DNA from: Clostridium aestuarii
Lineage (GTDB): Bacteria; Bacillota; Clostridia; Clostridiales; Clostridiaceae
NCBI RefSeq assembly: GCF_026735135.1
Contig: NZ_JAPQER010000007.1
Location: 1 to 64,000 of the forward strand
DNA: 64,000 nt
Direction: 5' to 3'
The notes under the pieces were generated by a model that saw only the letters and a list, made by a program, of their open reading frames with translations, had not been told where the DNA came from and searched no databases. Position numbers and translations under genes: made by a program. Shown here in pieces: positions 8,778 through 17,877 of the stretch. Positions within the stretch are counted from its first letter, which is position 1. Each line of letters starts with the position of its first letter.

Positions 8778-8993
8778 TTATATTGCAAGCTCTTTTGATG
8801 TAGTTGTTAATATGCAAGCTGAGTCTTTAAGGGCCAAATCTCCACCACTTGTCATGAGTATATTCTTTTCTATGAGTGCCTCCATAGCATTATTAACAGC
8901 TGAAGCATCAAGGTCATCTTTTATTCCTTTAAATCTTACTGATGCCTTGGTACCATTAGAAGTTAAAAAATTCATAACTAAGACTTTATTCAT
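8778..8993 (-). CDS. DUF2922 family protein
   Basis: The 71-residue protein has the DUF2922 pattern: KVLVMNFLTSNGTKASVRF, then a helical LDASAVNNAMEALIEKNI. In Firmicutes this family nearly always follows a DUF1659 gene, as it does here (20-bp gap). AAAGGAGG stands before the ATG. The molecular role is not known. Confidence 0.85.
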   Translation of the reverse strand: MNKVLVMNFLTSNGTKASVRFKGIKDDLDASAVNNAMEALIEKNILMTSGGDLALKDSACILTTTSKELAI

Positions 8994-9013
8994 TTACATT
9001 ACCTCCTTTCATA

Positions 9014-9265
9014 TTATGCAGTTAATAAATGAGCATCTTCTCTTAAAATTTCTAAAACAGCATCATCAGGTAGTAATCCTGATAAAGCACCACCTACTGC
9101 ATATATGTTGTCATCACTAGCATCAGGTTTAACCTTGTTTAACCTTTGATTTTTAATGATCTCTTTACCTTTGTCATCAGTTCCAGCAACATATTTTAGG
9201 TTTAAGGTACTTTTAATATTTGCAGATGTAGCCATAATAACAGCTCCTTTCTTTTTTGTTTTCAA
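9014..9265 (-). CDS. DUF1659 family protein
   Basis: The 83-residue protein has the DUF1659 pattern (STLNLKYVAGTDDKGKEIIK, ending in VLEILREDAHLLTA). AAAGGAG precedes the ATG. It forms the usual pair with DUF2922, downstream of a UviB-like holin. The set is common in clostridia and bacilli and has no agreed function. Confidence 0.85.
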   Translation of the reverse strand: MKTKKKGAVIMATSANIKSTLNLKYVAGTDDKGKEIIKNQRLNKVKPDASDDNIYAVGGALSGLLPDDAVLEILREDAHLLTA

Positions 9266-9345
9266 ATATATATATGATTTAGCATTGAAAATTGAGGGAT
9301 TACAGTTAACTAATTTAAAATTTAAAATGCGAAATGCAAGTTTTC

Positions 9346-9576
9346 TTAATTCTTAACTATTAATTGTTCCTTTATTTCCTCCACGTCTTTTTTCACATCC
9401 TCAACTATGTTCAATTTTTCAGTTAGTTTTCCTATTATTGTTTGATAGTTCTTCTCTCTTTCTTCCTGTTTTACATCTCTTTTTTCTTGTGCTTTTAATA
9501 TGTAAAAAATAAGTGCAACTGATAGAGCCGCCCATATGCCTTGTGATGAAGCCATCTTCCAAAGTTCATTTTCCAT
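9346..9576 (-). CDS. uviB: BhlA/UviB-family holin-like peptide
   Basis: The 76-residue protein matches UviB/BhlA: a short amphipathic start (MENELWKMASSQG), one membrane helix (about 14-28, AALSVALIFYILKAQEKRD), then a long charged coiled coil (QEEREKNYQTIIGKLTEKL). GGAGG with good spacing fixes the start. UviB of C. perfringens is encoded with bacteriocin BCN5 and is thought to help release it. No bacteriocin is obvious here, though a sigma factor of possibly related type lies at 29018. Confidence 0.88.
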   Translation of the reverse strand: MENELWKMASSQGIWAALSVALIFYILKAQEKRDVKQEEREKNYQTIIGKLTEKLNIVEDVKKDVEEIKEQLIVKN

Positions 9577-9666
9577 AGTAACACCTCCAATTTAAGAGTT
9601 TTTATTTCTAACTGTATATATGAAGTTTTACTGTAGATAGATAAAAATTATAGAAATAAATTATAA

Positions 9667-9709
9667 AAGCATTAAAATAAGCCCCATGAAAGAGCTTATT
9701 TTAATGCTT
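9667..9709 (-). terminator. Bidirectional hairpin terminator
   Basis: A 16-bp perfect stem (AAGCATTAAAATAAGC and its complement) with an 11-nt loop lies in the gap between the UviB gene and the end of the 320-residue gene, both on the minus strand. Confidence 0.7.
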
Positions 9710-9753
9710 CTTGAAGTATATAAGTAGGAAGTTATTTTATAAAATTACCTGCT

Positions 9754-10716
9754 TTAACAAATGTTTTTTTCATAATTATATATATATAAACCATCAAAAT
9801 TAACAATTAAATCTTGTTGAATATTTATTAAATTTTTTCTATTTAATATTAAAGAAATAGATTGTAAACTCATTGTATAATCATAAACTATATTTATCTT
9901 ATTATAATTTTTATCACAAAAAACAAAATTTTCATTAGCATATTGAATTTCACCTGCATCATTAATAATACAATTATCTAAAAATTGTCCTATACCTTTA
10001 TCTAAAAATTTATTTTTAAAACTTATATCAATGTATATAGTATCTTTTTCGTAGCTAACACTTGATAAATAAACCTTGGTATTGTATTTATTTAATAGCA
10101 ATTTATCAATGATAATATCATTTTCTACAATGTCATTTACAAATAATTTTTTAGGTAGTTCAAATTCTAATTGTATTTTTTTATTTTGTTTTTTTAGAGT
10201 ATAATTTTTTTGGCTAATAATATTTTCTCTTAAACTTAATTGTTCTAGTATATTACTAATATTCACATTATTTTTGTGTATTTGTAATCCATTTATATTA
10301 TTTATTAAAACTTCTTCCTTATCATTACAATAAATATAGGATTCTTCTTCATGAGCTGAAGTTACTAGCCACTTTGTGTCTTCTTTTAAAAAGCAAATAT
10401 CTTCTGGAAAATTAGGTTGTTTCCACTGATATAATCCATTAACAGCACTTTTTAATATAGGTAATACATCATTACAACATTTGTAATAATACATAGTTCC
10501 AATTATCTTATTACTTTCAATGAAAGTTGAAGGAAGCTTATTGGATTTTTCAATTTTTATTAAATATGGCTCTAAAGTTTTTAGAACATTTTTTCCTCCA
10601 ATATTAAATTTCAAATCATTTCTTACTACGATAATAAATTCAGAACATACATCCATTGCTAAGTCTAGTAATAAATAATATGTATAATTCTTTGGTTCTT
10701 TAGTAATAGTTAACAT
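9754..10716 (-). CDS. Hypothetical 320-residue two-part protein, likely ECF target
   Basis: No signal peptide or membrane helix is visible. The first 150 residues (YYKCCNDVLPILKSAVNGLY, then FPEDICFLKED, WLVTSAHEEESYIYC) resemble small uncharacterised Bacillus proteins with a PEDLxF...W...AHE pattern. The last 130 residues are beta-rich (TKVYLSSVSYEKDTIYIDIS) and faintly recall the extracytoplasmic C-terminal domain of DUF4179-type anti-sigma proteins. It lies downstream of the ECF-type promoter at 10977-11008 and is divergent from the sigma gene. A 34-bp piece of its 3' end recurs at 62124. Function unknown. Confidence 0.6.
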   Translation of the reverse strand: MLTITKEPKNYTYYLLLDLAMDVCSEFIIVVRNDLKFNIGGKNVLKTLEPYLIKIEKSNKLPSTFIESNKIIGTMYYYKCCNDVLPILKSAVNGLYQWKQPNFPEDICFLKEDTKWLVTSAHEEESYIYCNDKEEVLINNINGLQIHKNNVNISNILEQLSLRENIISQKNYTLKKQNKKIQLEFELPKKLFVNDIVENDIIIDKLLLNKYNTKVYLSSVSYEKDTIYIDISFKNKFLDKGIGQFLDNCIINDAGEIQYANENFVFCDKNYNKINIVYDYTMSLQSISLILNRKNLINIQQDLIVNFDGLYIYNYEKNIC

Positions 10717-10842
10717 ATTTTCATATCACCCCCAGATTTAATATGGAAAAAATGAATGTGATTTTAATATTCTTTGTTTACCTTGCAAAATATGATAGTG
10801 TTTTAAGATTAAAACATTTATTTCTTCTCTGTGAATACATAG

Positions 10843-10962
10843 CTAATAAGCTAAAATACCTATAAATAATCCTGCTATTACACCAACTAATGCTTCGGCA
10901 GTTAACTCAATACCACATGAAGTTTCAAGGCTTACTAAAACTTTAAATATAAAGCAATTCAT
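10843..10962 (-). CDS. Possible 39-residue hydrophobic peptide
   Basis: A frame starting ATG at 10962 codes for a peptide with a polar first half (MNCFIFKVLVSLETSCGIEL) and a hydrophobic, glycine-spaced tail (ALVGVIAGLFIGILAY). It begins only about 8-10 nt after the start point predicted from the ECF-type promoter and has no ribosome binding site, so it would need nearly leaderless translation. It could be a small membrane peptide or simply untranslated leader of the 320-residue gene. Confidence 0.3.
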   Translation of the reverse strand: MNCFIFKVLVSLETSCGIELTAEALVGVIAGLFIGILAY

Positions 10963-10976
10963 CAATTTGCTTATAC

Positions 10977-11008
10977 ATATAAGAGCATAGTATTACAAAA
11001 ACGTTTCA
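10977..11008 (-). promoter_or_regulatory. ECF-type promoter, site 1
   Basis: Read on the minus strand, TGAAACGTTTTT is followed after 11 nt by CTCTTATAT; the whole site is 32 nt. Three other sites in the window (12557, 18352, 23448) have the same elements at identical spacing. It points to the 320-residue gene and lies about 100 bp from the divergent ECF sigma gene. Confidence 0.65.
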
Positions 11009-11110
11009 TTTTTTACAAAAATATTTACTTAAATATTACATATATTTTATAATTTTGGTACAATTACTATAAAATGTATTAAAATCAATTATACAAGAGG
11101 AGCATTTAAA

Positions 11111-11686
11111 ATGATAAACTTTAAAAGAAAAAAACAAGACAACATGAAACATTTTAAGGAATTAATTTCTCTAATATATACGGACTTTTATAAATTTATA
11201 TTTTGTATAGTAAGAAACCAAATCTCAGCAGAAGATATTCTCCAGGATACTTTAATGTTGGCTTATGAAAATTTTGATTCTTTAAGAGAACATAGTAAAT
11301 TCAAAGCATGGATTTTTACTATTGCTAAAAGAGAGGCAGTGACATTTATTAAAAAAAGCAAAAGAGAAATACCTAATGAAGATACAATTTTGGATTTAAT
11401 ACATATAAAAGAGGAATGTTTACCTGAAAGTATAATTATAAATAGGGAGTTATCAAAACATGTAACAATGGCTATAAATCAATTAAAACCTCAATATAGA
11501 GAAATTATTATATTAAAATATTATTCAGAGTTATCTTTTGTAAAGATAGCACAGATATTAAATATTAATGTAAATACTGTAAGAGTACATCATATGAGAG
11601 CTAAAAAAGATATATTAAAGTATATGCAGCAGAATTATTTTCAAAATGAAGATTATGTAGATACTTTAGAAAGGATGATAAAATAA
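11111..11686 (+). CDS. ECF-type RNA polymerase sigma factor
   Basis: The 191-residue protein has sigma region 2 (about 20-90, with AEDILQDTLMLAYENFDSL and KFKAWIFTIAKRE) and region 4 (about 132-186, LKPQYREIIILKYYSELSFVKIAQIL with its helix-turn-helix). Regions 1 and 3 are missing, as in ECF factors. AAGAGGAG precedes the ATG. Its stop overlaps the start of the anti-sigma gene (TAATG), so translation is coupled. It is the natural candidate for the four 32-nt promoter sites nearby. Confidence 0.92.
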   Translation: MINFKRKKQDNMKHFKELISLIYTDFYKFIFCIVRNQISAEDILQDTLMLAYENFDSLREHSKFKAWIFTIAKREAVTFIKKSKREIPNEDTILDLIHIKEECLPESIIINRELSKHVTMAINQLKPQYREIIILKYYSELSFVKIAQILNINVNTVRVHHMRAKKDILKYMQQNYFQNEDYVDTLERMIK

Positions 11687-12459
11687 TGAAAGAAGATAAA
11701 ATAGATAAAATGCTTGAGTATACCTTTAAAGTTAATTCAGATAACATAAAATGTATAGGTGATATACATGTACCTGATTTTGATAAGGTAATGGATAGAT
11801 TTGAAAAGAATTTAGAGGAAAAAAATACAGAAAAAAATCAAACTTCTAAGAAATTTAATATAAAAAGAAATGTAGCTATAGCTGCTAGTTTTCTAGTATT
11901 ATTATTTGTCTCTACTATATTAAGTGAAGTATCTGAGGTGAGGGCATTTAAATTTAATATGATGAAATTATTTGAAGAAGTTAAGGATAATGATAGAACT
12001 TTGAAGTTTTCTAGTAAGAGTGATGAAGAAAAACCTATGGATTTATCAGGAAATGGAGATACAATAGAAAAATCAGCAACTTTTAAGGAAGCACAGAAAA
12101 AGGCTAAGTTTAATATATTAAAGCCTGAATATTTGCCAGAAGGATATAAGTTAAAAGAAGTGAAAGTAATAGATAAACCATTTAATAGACAACAAGTCAA
12201 ACAAGTATATATGAAAGAAGATAAACAAATTTTCATTGACCAGACTCCTTATAATGAAAGTAAAAAAACAACATTAGTAACAAATGAAAAAAACAAGTGT
12301 GAAAAAATCACTATAAATAATCAAGATATAACGTTAATTTATGATGATGATGGTTTCTCAGAATCTATTTGGTTTAGTAAAATATTTGAATTTAACATTA
12401 CAATATTTGATTCAGTTTCTAAAGAAAATTTTATAAAAATGATAGAGTCATTAAAATAA
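11686..12459 (+). CDS. Anti-sigma factor with DUF4367 domain
   Basis: The 257-residue protein has a cytoplasmic N-terminus (about 1-60), one membrane helix (about 62-81, VAIAASFLVLLFVSTILSEV) and an outer part ending in a DUF4367 domain (about 135-257: FNILKPEYLPEGYKLKEV, VYMKEDKQIFIDQ). DUF4367 and RsgI-like proteins commonly hold ECF factors at the membrane until an outside signal arrives. Coupled translation with the sigma gene supports the pairing. The N-terminal sigma-binding region has no recognisable zinc motif. Confidence 0.82.
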   Translation: MKEDKIDKMLEYTFKVNSDNIKCIGDIHVPDFDKVMDRFEKNLEEKNTEKNQTSKKFNIKRNVAIAASFLVLLFVSTILSEVSEVRAFKFNMMKLFEEVKDNDRTLKFSSKSDEEKPMDLSGNGDTIEKSATFKEAQKKAKFNILKPEYLPEGYKLKEVKVIDKPFNRQQVKQVYMKEDKQIFIDQTPYNESKKTTLVTNEKNKCEKITINNQDITLIYDDDGFSESIWFSKIFEFNITIFDSVSKENFIKMIESLK

Positions 12460-12481
12460 GCCCTTTCATAGGGCTTATTTT
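12453..12481 (+). terminator. Terminator of the sigma/anti-sigma operon
   Basis: A 12-bp stem (AAAATAAGCCCT/AGGGCTTATTTT) overlaps the stop codon and leads into TATTTTAC. The right arm is repeated at 18288 without the left arm, because it lies inside the repeat that flanks the foreign cassette. Confidence 0.8.
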
Positions 12482-12606
12482 ATTTTACATATATGCTGTC
12501 AGATACAGAGGTATCAGTAGAGTTAGTAGATTTTTTTTAGATTTGTTTGTAAAAAGTGAAATGTTTTTGGAGCTAGATACTCTTATATAGTGAAAAACAT
12601 GTTGAT
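12472..12606 (+). repeat. Cassette-flanking direct repeat, left copy
   Basis: About 135 bp from GGGCTTATTTTA through CTGTCAGATACAGAGG to AAACATGTTGA matches 18288-18406, with substitutions and a roughly 16-bp insertion (near 12520-12540). It carries a decayed ECF-type promoter but no gene. From 12607 to the permease stop at 12864 I see only AT-rich DNA, then more GC-rich cassette-edge sequence. Confidence 0.8.
12557..12588 (+). promoter_or_regulatory. ECF-type promoter, site 3 (orphaned copy)
   Basis: TGAAATGTTTTT, spacer, CTCTTATAT in 32 nt, one change from the other sites in the -35 element. It sits in the left cassette repeat, so it drives no gene and runs toward the convergent permease. 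Confidence 0.5.
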
Positions 12607-12863
12607 CAATTATTTTACAAATAATTTTTAACGTTAAAATATTATTAGTTGATTGTAGAATTTAAAAACAAAAAATGTGGATAACTTTTAGAATTTTTAT
12701 AATTATATGCATTTACTTATTGATGACTTATAATTGGATAGGCTTAATTTCTGCTGTTTTGGCCGCAAAACATCATCTGCCACAACTGCGTTTTTTTTTA
12801 TTACCGCAGGGTAGCATTCATTTGTTTTTTTATTTTATATCACAAGTCAGTATTAGCTTTGAA

Positions 12864-15446
12864 TTAAGACATATCATCTCGAAGCGCGTCAATGATATTT
12901 TCTTTTTTTATCTTGTTAATTGCATACAGCATTGTAATGAACACCACAAGAAACACGCTAAACACGCTGATTCCGATACTGCCCCAGGGCAACACAAAAT
13001 CGATATTGTCCGCACCGCCGCTAACCATTCCTTTGTAAATCAGCCAAGAAGAAATTATCGCTATTGGAAGCCCAAAGAGCAACGCCTTCATACCATAAAA
13101 GGCACACTCGAAATTCATCATCTTTTGGAAATCCCGTTCAGACATTCCCACAGAGCGTAGCATGGCAAACTCTCGTCTGCGCAGCTTTATATTCGTGGAA
13201 ATCGTGTTGAATACATTGGCAATTGCAATCAGCGAAATCATAATGATAAAAGTATAAGCAAACACATTGGCAATGAATATCATATTGCGGTTATCATCAA
13301 GCATTTTATACATATTGTACAGCTTGTAGTTGGCTGTAATTCCCTCAGCTTGAATTATCATTTCTATTTTAGCCACCGACTGTGTGGGATTCTTTGACCT
13401 AAAGGTCAAGCCCTTAATAGCCACATGGGTATCGGGGGTTTTAAACTTCTCTTTGAGCGAATAGGGGGCCATCATCCTAAAAAAGAACGGATTCTTCGTT
13501 CCTGAGTTTCCTAGGATCGGGAGTGTATCAGGCGGCACGGTTTCGACAAACTTAATCCTTACGTTTTGCCCCTGTTCCATCTTCGGCTTGCCATTTATTT
13601 CGGGAGCGATAGTAAAATTTATGGAAGAACTCTTGAATATATCAATAAACTGGTCAGGCTCCTCCACCCGATTGCTGCGGCCTTTCATTTTGGCAACGGC
13701 AATCATTTTCGCATTTTGCCCGGTATATTCCTCTGCGGGCAAGCCCAAGCCTTTAATAATATTCAGATAGGCGCTGTTATCAAGAAACTGGATTTCCATT
13801 GGCAGATTAACCGTTTCGTCCGGCGAATGTGAACCCTCGTATTCCCAGTAATAGTCTGAAAGATCGCTTGCTTTGGCAGCGCATGAATACTTCATAAGCG
13901 CTTGATAGGAGCTTTCGTAAATACCGTCGGCTGTTTTTAGTTTGTCGTAAAGCTGCAACATTTTGCCATCGTCCATGTCCTGCGTGGCCAAACCGATGTC
14001 ATAGGTAGTAAACACTACTGCCCGCTCCGACGCCTGTTTCAAATCCGTTACAAAAGCACTGGTCGATATAAACAGCACTACGCTTAAAACAAGTGATAGC
14101 ACAATGCTGCGATAGCGTTTCTTGTTTCTTTTAAAATTCTTTAGCGCAAGGGTTCCCTCCAAACCGTAAATACGCTGCGCCAGTTTTGACGTTTTCACGG
14201 CTTTGGATTCAACTTTGACCTCGTTCGTCTGGCGAATACACTCCATCACGGGAGTGCTTGCGGCCTTCCTTGCTGGAATATAGGCTGAAATTAAAATAGT
14301 AACCATGCTGACAACTGCTGCGACGACAATGGCCGGGGCGGATATCTTTAAGGTTAAAGGTACGGTGTCGTATAGAATGTTTCCAAAATTTTTAGATACA
14401 ACTGAAAGCATAAGCCTAATGCTGCTTATTCCCACGATAATGCCAATTGGTATGCCCACTGCACTGATACAAAGACCCTCAAATAATACGGAATTTCGCA
14501 GCTGCTTCGCTGTGGCGCCCACCGACGATAAAATCCCGAACTGGTGTGTGCGTTCGTTCAGTGAAATATTAAATGTGTTATAAATCAAAAAAATGGAGCC
14601 TATCATGATAATGACCACTACAATGCCGCCAACTGAGTACAGAAGGGTGTTGAATATATTATCATCGGAAAGGCCCATGAAGCGTAGAACATTATCGTTG
14701 AAGGCGTAAGTATAGTTTTTAGCTGTGTTGCTTGCGTAAGCGTGAACACCACGGGGGTTTTTAAGCCTGAGAAATAGACTAAAGCTGTCCCCTTTGTATT
14801 GTGAATCTGCTTTCGTTATCAAGGTATATCCAGGTGCGGAAGATTTCTCAAAACTAGGTCTTTGGCAGATACCCACAACTGTGTAAGTTTTTTTATCTTG
14901 TGGCACAAGAGTTTCGCGCCCGGAAGTGTAAGGGTCCTGTTGACCGAGATTCTTGTTGCCATTCATACGATTTCCCACAGCAAGTGAAAGCGTGTCGCCC
15001 ACCGAAATTTTGACGCCACCGTTTGCTGCGACGCTCCCCGAAACAAGAATCTCCCCACTGTTTTTCGGTAATCTACCTGAAATCAGGGTTATGGGTAAGG
15101 TATCAAAGGCTTTCTTGTTAAATCCGGCTATAAAAAGATACGGCTTTTTGGGGTTTTTCCCTCCGTCAAGTTTTGCGTAGCCAATATTTTCAAATGTCGC
15201 GGTGTTAGCGGTTTTCTCATCATGGGTTCTTTCTTGTACGAAAGAAGAAGGAACGTCCAAAAACTCAACGTGCCAATTGCCGTATTTATGGGCCGCACCA
15301 TTTGCCATATAGTTCAGTAGGGAAATTCCAAAGGTAGCCACTGCTGTAATCATGGCAGCAGACAAAATAACTCCGATAATCGTTACAAGGGTTCGTGTGC
15401 GGTTCTTTTTCAGTCCTTGCAGAGCGACTTTGTTAAAAACGTTCAT
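12864..15446 (-). CDS. ABC transporter permease, FtsX/MacB type
   Basis: The 860-residue permease has two FtsX-type halves. One N-terminal helix (about 17-40) precedes a large outside domain (about 45-260), three helices (about 265-395), then a second large outside domain (about 470-720) and three C-terminal helices (about 730-850, with LRRREFAMLRSVGM). Large outside loops mark the lipoprotein- or peptide-handling branch of these transporters. It starts at the last base of the ATPase stop codon. Base and codon use are clearly more GC-rich than in the flanking genes, a sign of transfer. Substrate unknown; antimicrobial peptide export or sensing is the usual role when paired with a two-component system. 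Confidence 0.9.
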   Translation of the reverse strand: MNVFNKVALQGLKKNRTRTLVTIIGVILSAAMITAVATFGISLLNYMANGAAHKYGNWHVEFLDVPSSFVQERTHDEKTANTATFENIGYAKLDGGKNPKKPYLFIAGFNKKAFDTLPITLISGRLPKNSGEILVSGSVAANGGVKISVGDTLSLAVGNRMNGNKNLGQQDPYTSGRETLVPQDKKTYTVVGICQRPSFEKSSAPGYTLITKADSQYKGDSFSLFLRLKNPRGVHAYASNTAKNYTYAFNDNVLRFMGLSDDNIFNTLLYSVGGIVVVIIMIGSIFLIYNTFNISLNERTHQFGILSSVGATAKQLRNSVLFEGLCISAVGIPIGIIVGISSIRLMLSVVSKNFGNILYDTVPLTLKISAPAIVVAAVVSMVTILISAYIPARKAASTPVMECIRQTNEVKVESKAVKTSKLAQRIYGLEGTLALKNFKRNKKRYRSIVLSLVLSVVLFISTSAFVTDLKQASERAVVFTTYDIGLATQDMDDGKMLQLYDKLKTADGIYESSYQALMKYSCAAKASDLSDYYWEYEGSHSPDETVNLPMEIQFLDNSAYLNIIKGLGLPAEEYTGQNAKMIAVAKMKGRSNRVEEPDQFIDIFKSSSINFTIAPEINGKPKMEQGQNVRIKFVETVPPDTLPILGNSGTKNPFFFRMMAPYSLKEKFKTPDTHVAIKGLTFRSKNPTQSVAKIEMIIQAEGITANYKLYNMYKMLDDNRNMIFIANVFAYTFIIMISLIAIANVFNTISTNIKLRRREFAMLRSVGMSERDFQKMMNFECAFYGMKALLFGLPIAIISSWLIYKGMVSGGADNIDFVLPWGSIGISVFSVFLVVFITMLYAINKIKKENIIDALRDDMS

Positions 15447-16132
15447 TACTGTGTCACCTGCCTCTCATCTCGAACTACTTTACCGTCTGCTATACCTATA
15501 ATACGGTCTGCCTGCAGGGCGATATTTTCATCATGTGTAACAATGATAAGGGTCTGATGATATTTGTTATGGCTTTCTTTCAGAAGACGGATGATCTCCT
15601 GCCCATTGCGGCTGTCCAAACTGCCAGTGGGTTCATCTGCCAGCATGACTGCCGGTGCGTTCATCAAAGCGCGACCGATTGCAATACGTTGTTGCTGGCC
15701 ACCGGAAAGCTGGTTCGGCAAATGAGTTTTACGATCTTCTAGTCCAAGCAGTTCCAACAAGTCATTCAGCCGTTCCTCGTTGACCTTCCGCTTGTCCATC
15801 AGTATAGGCAAGGTGATATTTTCTATTACATTCAAAGTAGGAATTAGGTTATGAAACTGGTAAATTAGTCCCACCTGACGCCTGCGAAAAATGGCAAGTT
15901 TTTCATTGCTTTGGGCATAAATATCCTGGCCGTCCAAATACACTTTTCCGCTTGTTGGAACATCTACACCGGCGATGACGTGAAGCAATGTGGATTTCCC
16001 GGAGCCAGAGGAACCGATGATTGCGGTAAATTCCCCCTTTTCGATTGTAAGCGAAACATGGTCAAGTGCGGCAACTTGGTTTTCGTCCTTACCGTAGACC
16101 TTGCATAAATCTTCAATTTTTAAAAACTCCAT
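15446..16132 (-). CDS. ABC transporter ATP-binding protein, LolD/MacB type
   Basis: The 228-residue ATPase has Walker [10 protein letters not shown] (40-48), Q-loop YQFHNLIP, signature LSGGQQQR (142-149), Walker [10 protein letters not shown] (162-170) and the switch His in THDEN. It is of usual length for a single-domain subunit. AGGAGG precedes the ATG, and its stop overlaps the permease start, so the two form one transporter. Same GC-rich cassette as the two-component genes upstream. Confidence 0.95.
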   Translation of the reverse strand: MEFLKIEDLCKVYGKDENQVAALDHVSLTIEKGEFTAIIGSSGSGKSTLLHVIAGVDVPTSGKVYLDGQDIYAQSNEKLAIFRRRQVGLIYQFHNLIPTLNVIENITLPILMDKRKVNEERLNDLLELLGLEDRKTHLPNQLSGGQQQRIAIGRALMNAPAVMLADEPTGSLDSRNGQEIIRLLKESHNKYHQTLIIVTHDENIALQADRIIGIADGKVVRDERQVTQ

Positions 16133-16214
16133 TATGTGAGCCTCCTTTTTTATGTTTTACCCATATAATAGAACTTTCACCTTACATTTTAGTGACTTTC
16201 AAGTGAGAGATTCG

Positions 16215-17204
16215 TCACTTTGGGAAACGAATGGAAAATATTGCGCCGCCTTGCAGGTGATTTTTGGCGGTAATCGTCCCTCCCTGCCGTGTTATAATCA
16301 TCTTGCAAAGAGCCAATCCGATCCCGTATCCTGTGGCGCTTGCGTTTTTTCCACGATAGAACCTGTTGAACAGGCAGGGTAAGTCTTCTTTTTTAAAGCC
16401 CGCGCCGCTGTCGTGGATGGTAATCTGGGTAAACAGGGCGGTGTCCTCACAAATAATATCAAGATTCCCATTATTCCCTACGCTTTCCATACAATTTTTG
16501 ATGACATTTTCAATTGCTTCTGAAAGCCATCCTAAATCTCCCAAAATCTTTATCTCTTTTGGCACGTCCATTTGTAAAGTAATATTGTGCAGTTCCATGG
16601 GAATCAGAAGCGGGTGAAGTGCGGCATTTATCAAGTGGTTCACATCGATTTGTTCTCTTTTAAAAGCCACAATGCCCGCGTCCAAACGGGATAATTTCAA
16701 AAGTGAAGTAATCAGCCAATCCATCCGCACAAGCAATTCCTCTGTTTCCCGCATCAATGCTTTCCTGTCATTTTCGTCAGGGTTATTCTCTAACAATGAC
16801 AGAATAAGGTTCACGGATGTGAGAGGGGTGCGGAGTTGGTGGGCTATGTCAGCCAGCGAATCGGAAAGATGCTCTTTTTCTTTTTTAAGAGCATCGTTTT
16901 GCTCCCGAATACGCAGCGTCATTTTTGTTATCTCGCTTTGCAGAATGGAAAGTTCCCCCTCTTCCGATTCACCAATATGTAGATGGTCAGCATTATGAAG
17001 CACAAGATCGATTTGATTTGAAATCCGAGCAATGCTTTTGTATCGGGCTTTGGTAAACGCGAAAAACGCTGTGCCAAAGGTGGCGGCAGAAGCAATGGCA
17101 AGGATTCCGGCAGCCGTATTTATTGCAAATCCCAGCATTACAGCGGCTGCGGCCATTAAGGATAACAAAATGGCAAACTGTCGAAACTCTCTATTCCGAA
17201 GCAT
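16215..17204 (-). CDS. Sensor histidine kinase with two membrane helices
   Basis: The kinase (329 residues from the ATG at 17204) has two closely spaced membrane helices near the N-terminus and almost no outside loop. It then has a HAMP-like linker, an H-box with phospho-His in DIAHQLRTPL (His 122), an N-box IENVIKNCMES, and G-boxes DSGAGF and GYGIGLAL. The frame is open 30 nt further upstream, but the ATG at 17204 overlaps the regulator's 3' end in the usual way and is chosen. Kinases without a sensing loop, next to FtsX-type exporters, usually sense through the transporter. Confidence 0.9.
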   Translation of the reverse strand: MLRNREFRQFAILLSLMAAAAVMLGFAINTAAGILAIASAATFGTAFFAFTKARYKSIARISNQIDLVLHNADHLHIGESEEGELSILQSEITKMTLRIREQNDALKKEKEHLSDSLADIAHQLRTPLTSVNLILSLLENNPDENDRKALMRETEELLVRMDWLITSLLKLSRLDAGIVAFKREQIDVNHLINAALHPLLIPMELHNITLQMDVPKEIKILGDLGWLSEAIENVIKNCMESVGNNGNLDIICEDTALFTQITIHDSGAGFKKEDLPCLFNRFYRGKNASATGYGIGLALCKMIITRQGGTITAKNHLQGGAIFSIRFPK

Positions 17205-17877
17205 ACTCGTCCCCCAATCTATACCCTGTCCCACGAACAGTTAGAATAATTTGTGGTCTTGCTGGGTCTTTTTCTATTTTCTTTCGCAAGCGTTTGATGT
17301 ACACGGTTAGTGTATTGTCATTGACAAACTCGCCTGCCGCATCCCATAATTCGTCAAGTAGCTTGCCCCTTGTGATAATATTTTTGGGGTTGTTAATAAA
17401 CACCAGCAACAAGCGGTATTCTAATGCTGAAAGAAAAATCTCGCTTCCGTTTTTTTTCACAACGCCGCTTGTCATATCCACATGAAGCCCAGAAATTTCA
17501 AAACCCGACCCGGAACGCCCGCTTTTTCGCAGGGCGGTTCCAATTCGCGCAATCAATTCACGCGGACGAAAAGGCTTAGTGATATAGTCGTCTGCGCCCA
17601 TGTTCAGCCCGGTAACAACACTCCCCTCATCGTCGTAAGCTGTTAGAAAGATAACTGGAATATCTTGCGCTTCTTTGATTTCCGTGCAAACCGTAAAGCC
17701 ATTTCCGTCAGGCAAAGAAATATCAATCAACGCCAAGTCAAATTTATTCCCGCCAAGGGCGGCAAGGGCTTCACCTCGCGTAGGCGCGTGGGTGACTGTA
17801 AATCCTTCCGAGCGGAGCAAAAGTATAAGGTTTTTAGCGATTGCCTTATCGTCCTCAACCAAAAATATCCGTTTCAT
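17191..17877 (-). CDS. OmpR-family response regulator
   Basis: The 228-residue regulator has a receiver domain (acidic pocket EDD 8-10, phospho-acceptor Asp 52 in ALIDISLPDG, then FLTAYDD and the KPF motif) and a C-terminal winged helix (about 130-225, ending TVRGTGYRL). Its start overlaps the stop of the broken HTH gene at 17874, and its end overlaps the kinase start. It probably controls the ABC genes of the same cassette. Confidence 0.94.
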   Translation of the reverse strand: MKRIFLVEDDKAIAKNLILLLRSEGFTVTHAPTRGEALAALGGNKFDLALIDISLPDGNGFTVCTEIKEAQDIPVIFLTAYDDEGSVVTGLNMGADDYITKPFRPRELIARIGTALRKSGRSGSGFEISGLHVDMTSGVVKKNGSEIFLSALEYRLLLVFINNPKNIITRGKLLDELWDAAGEFVNDNTLTVYIKRLRKKIEKDPARPQIILTVRGTGYRLGDEYASE

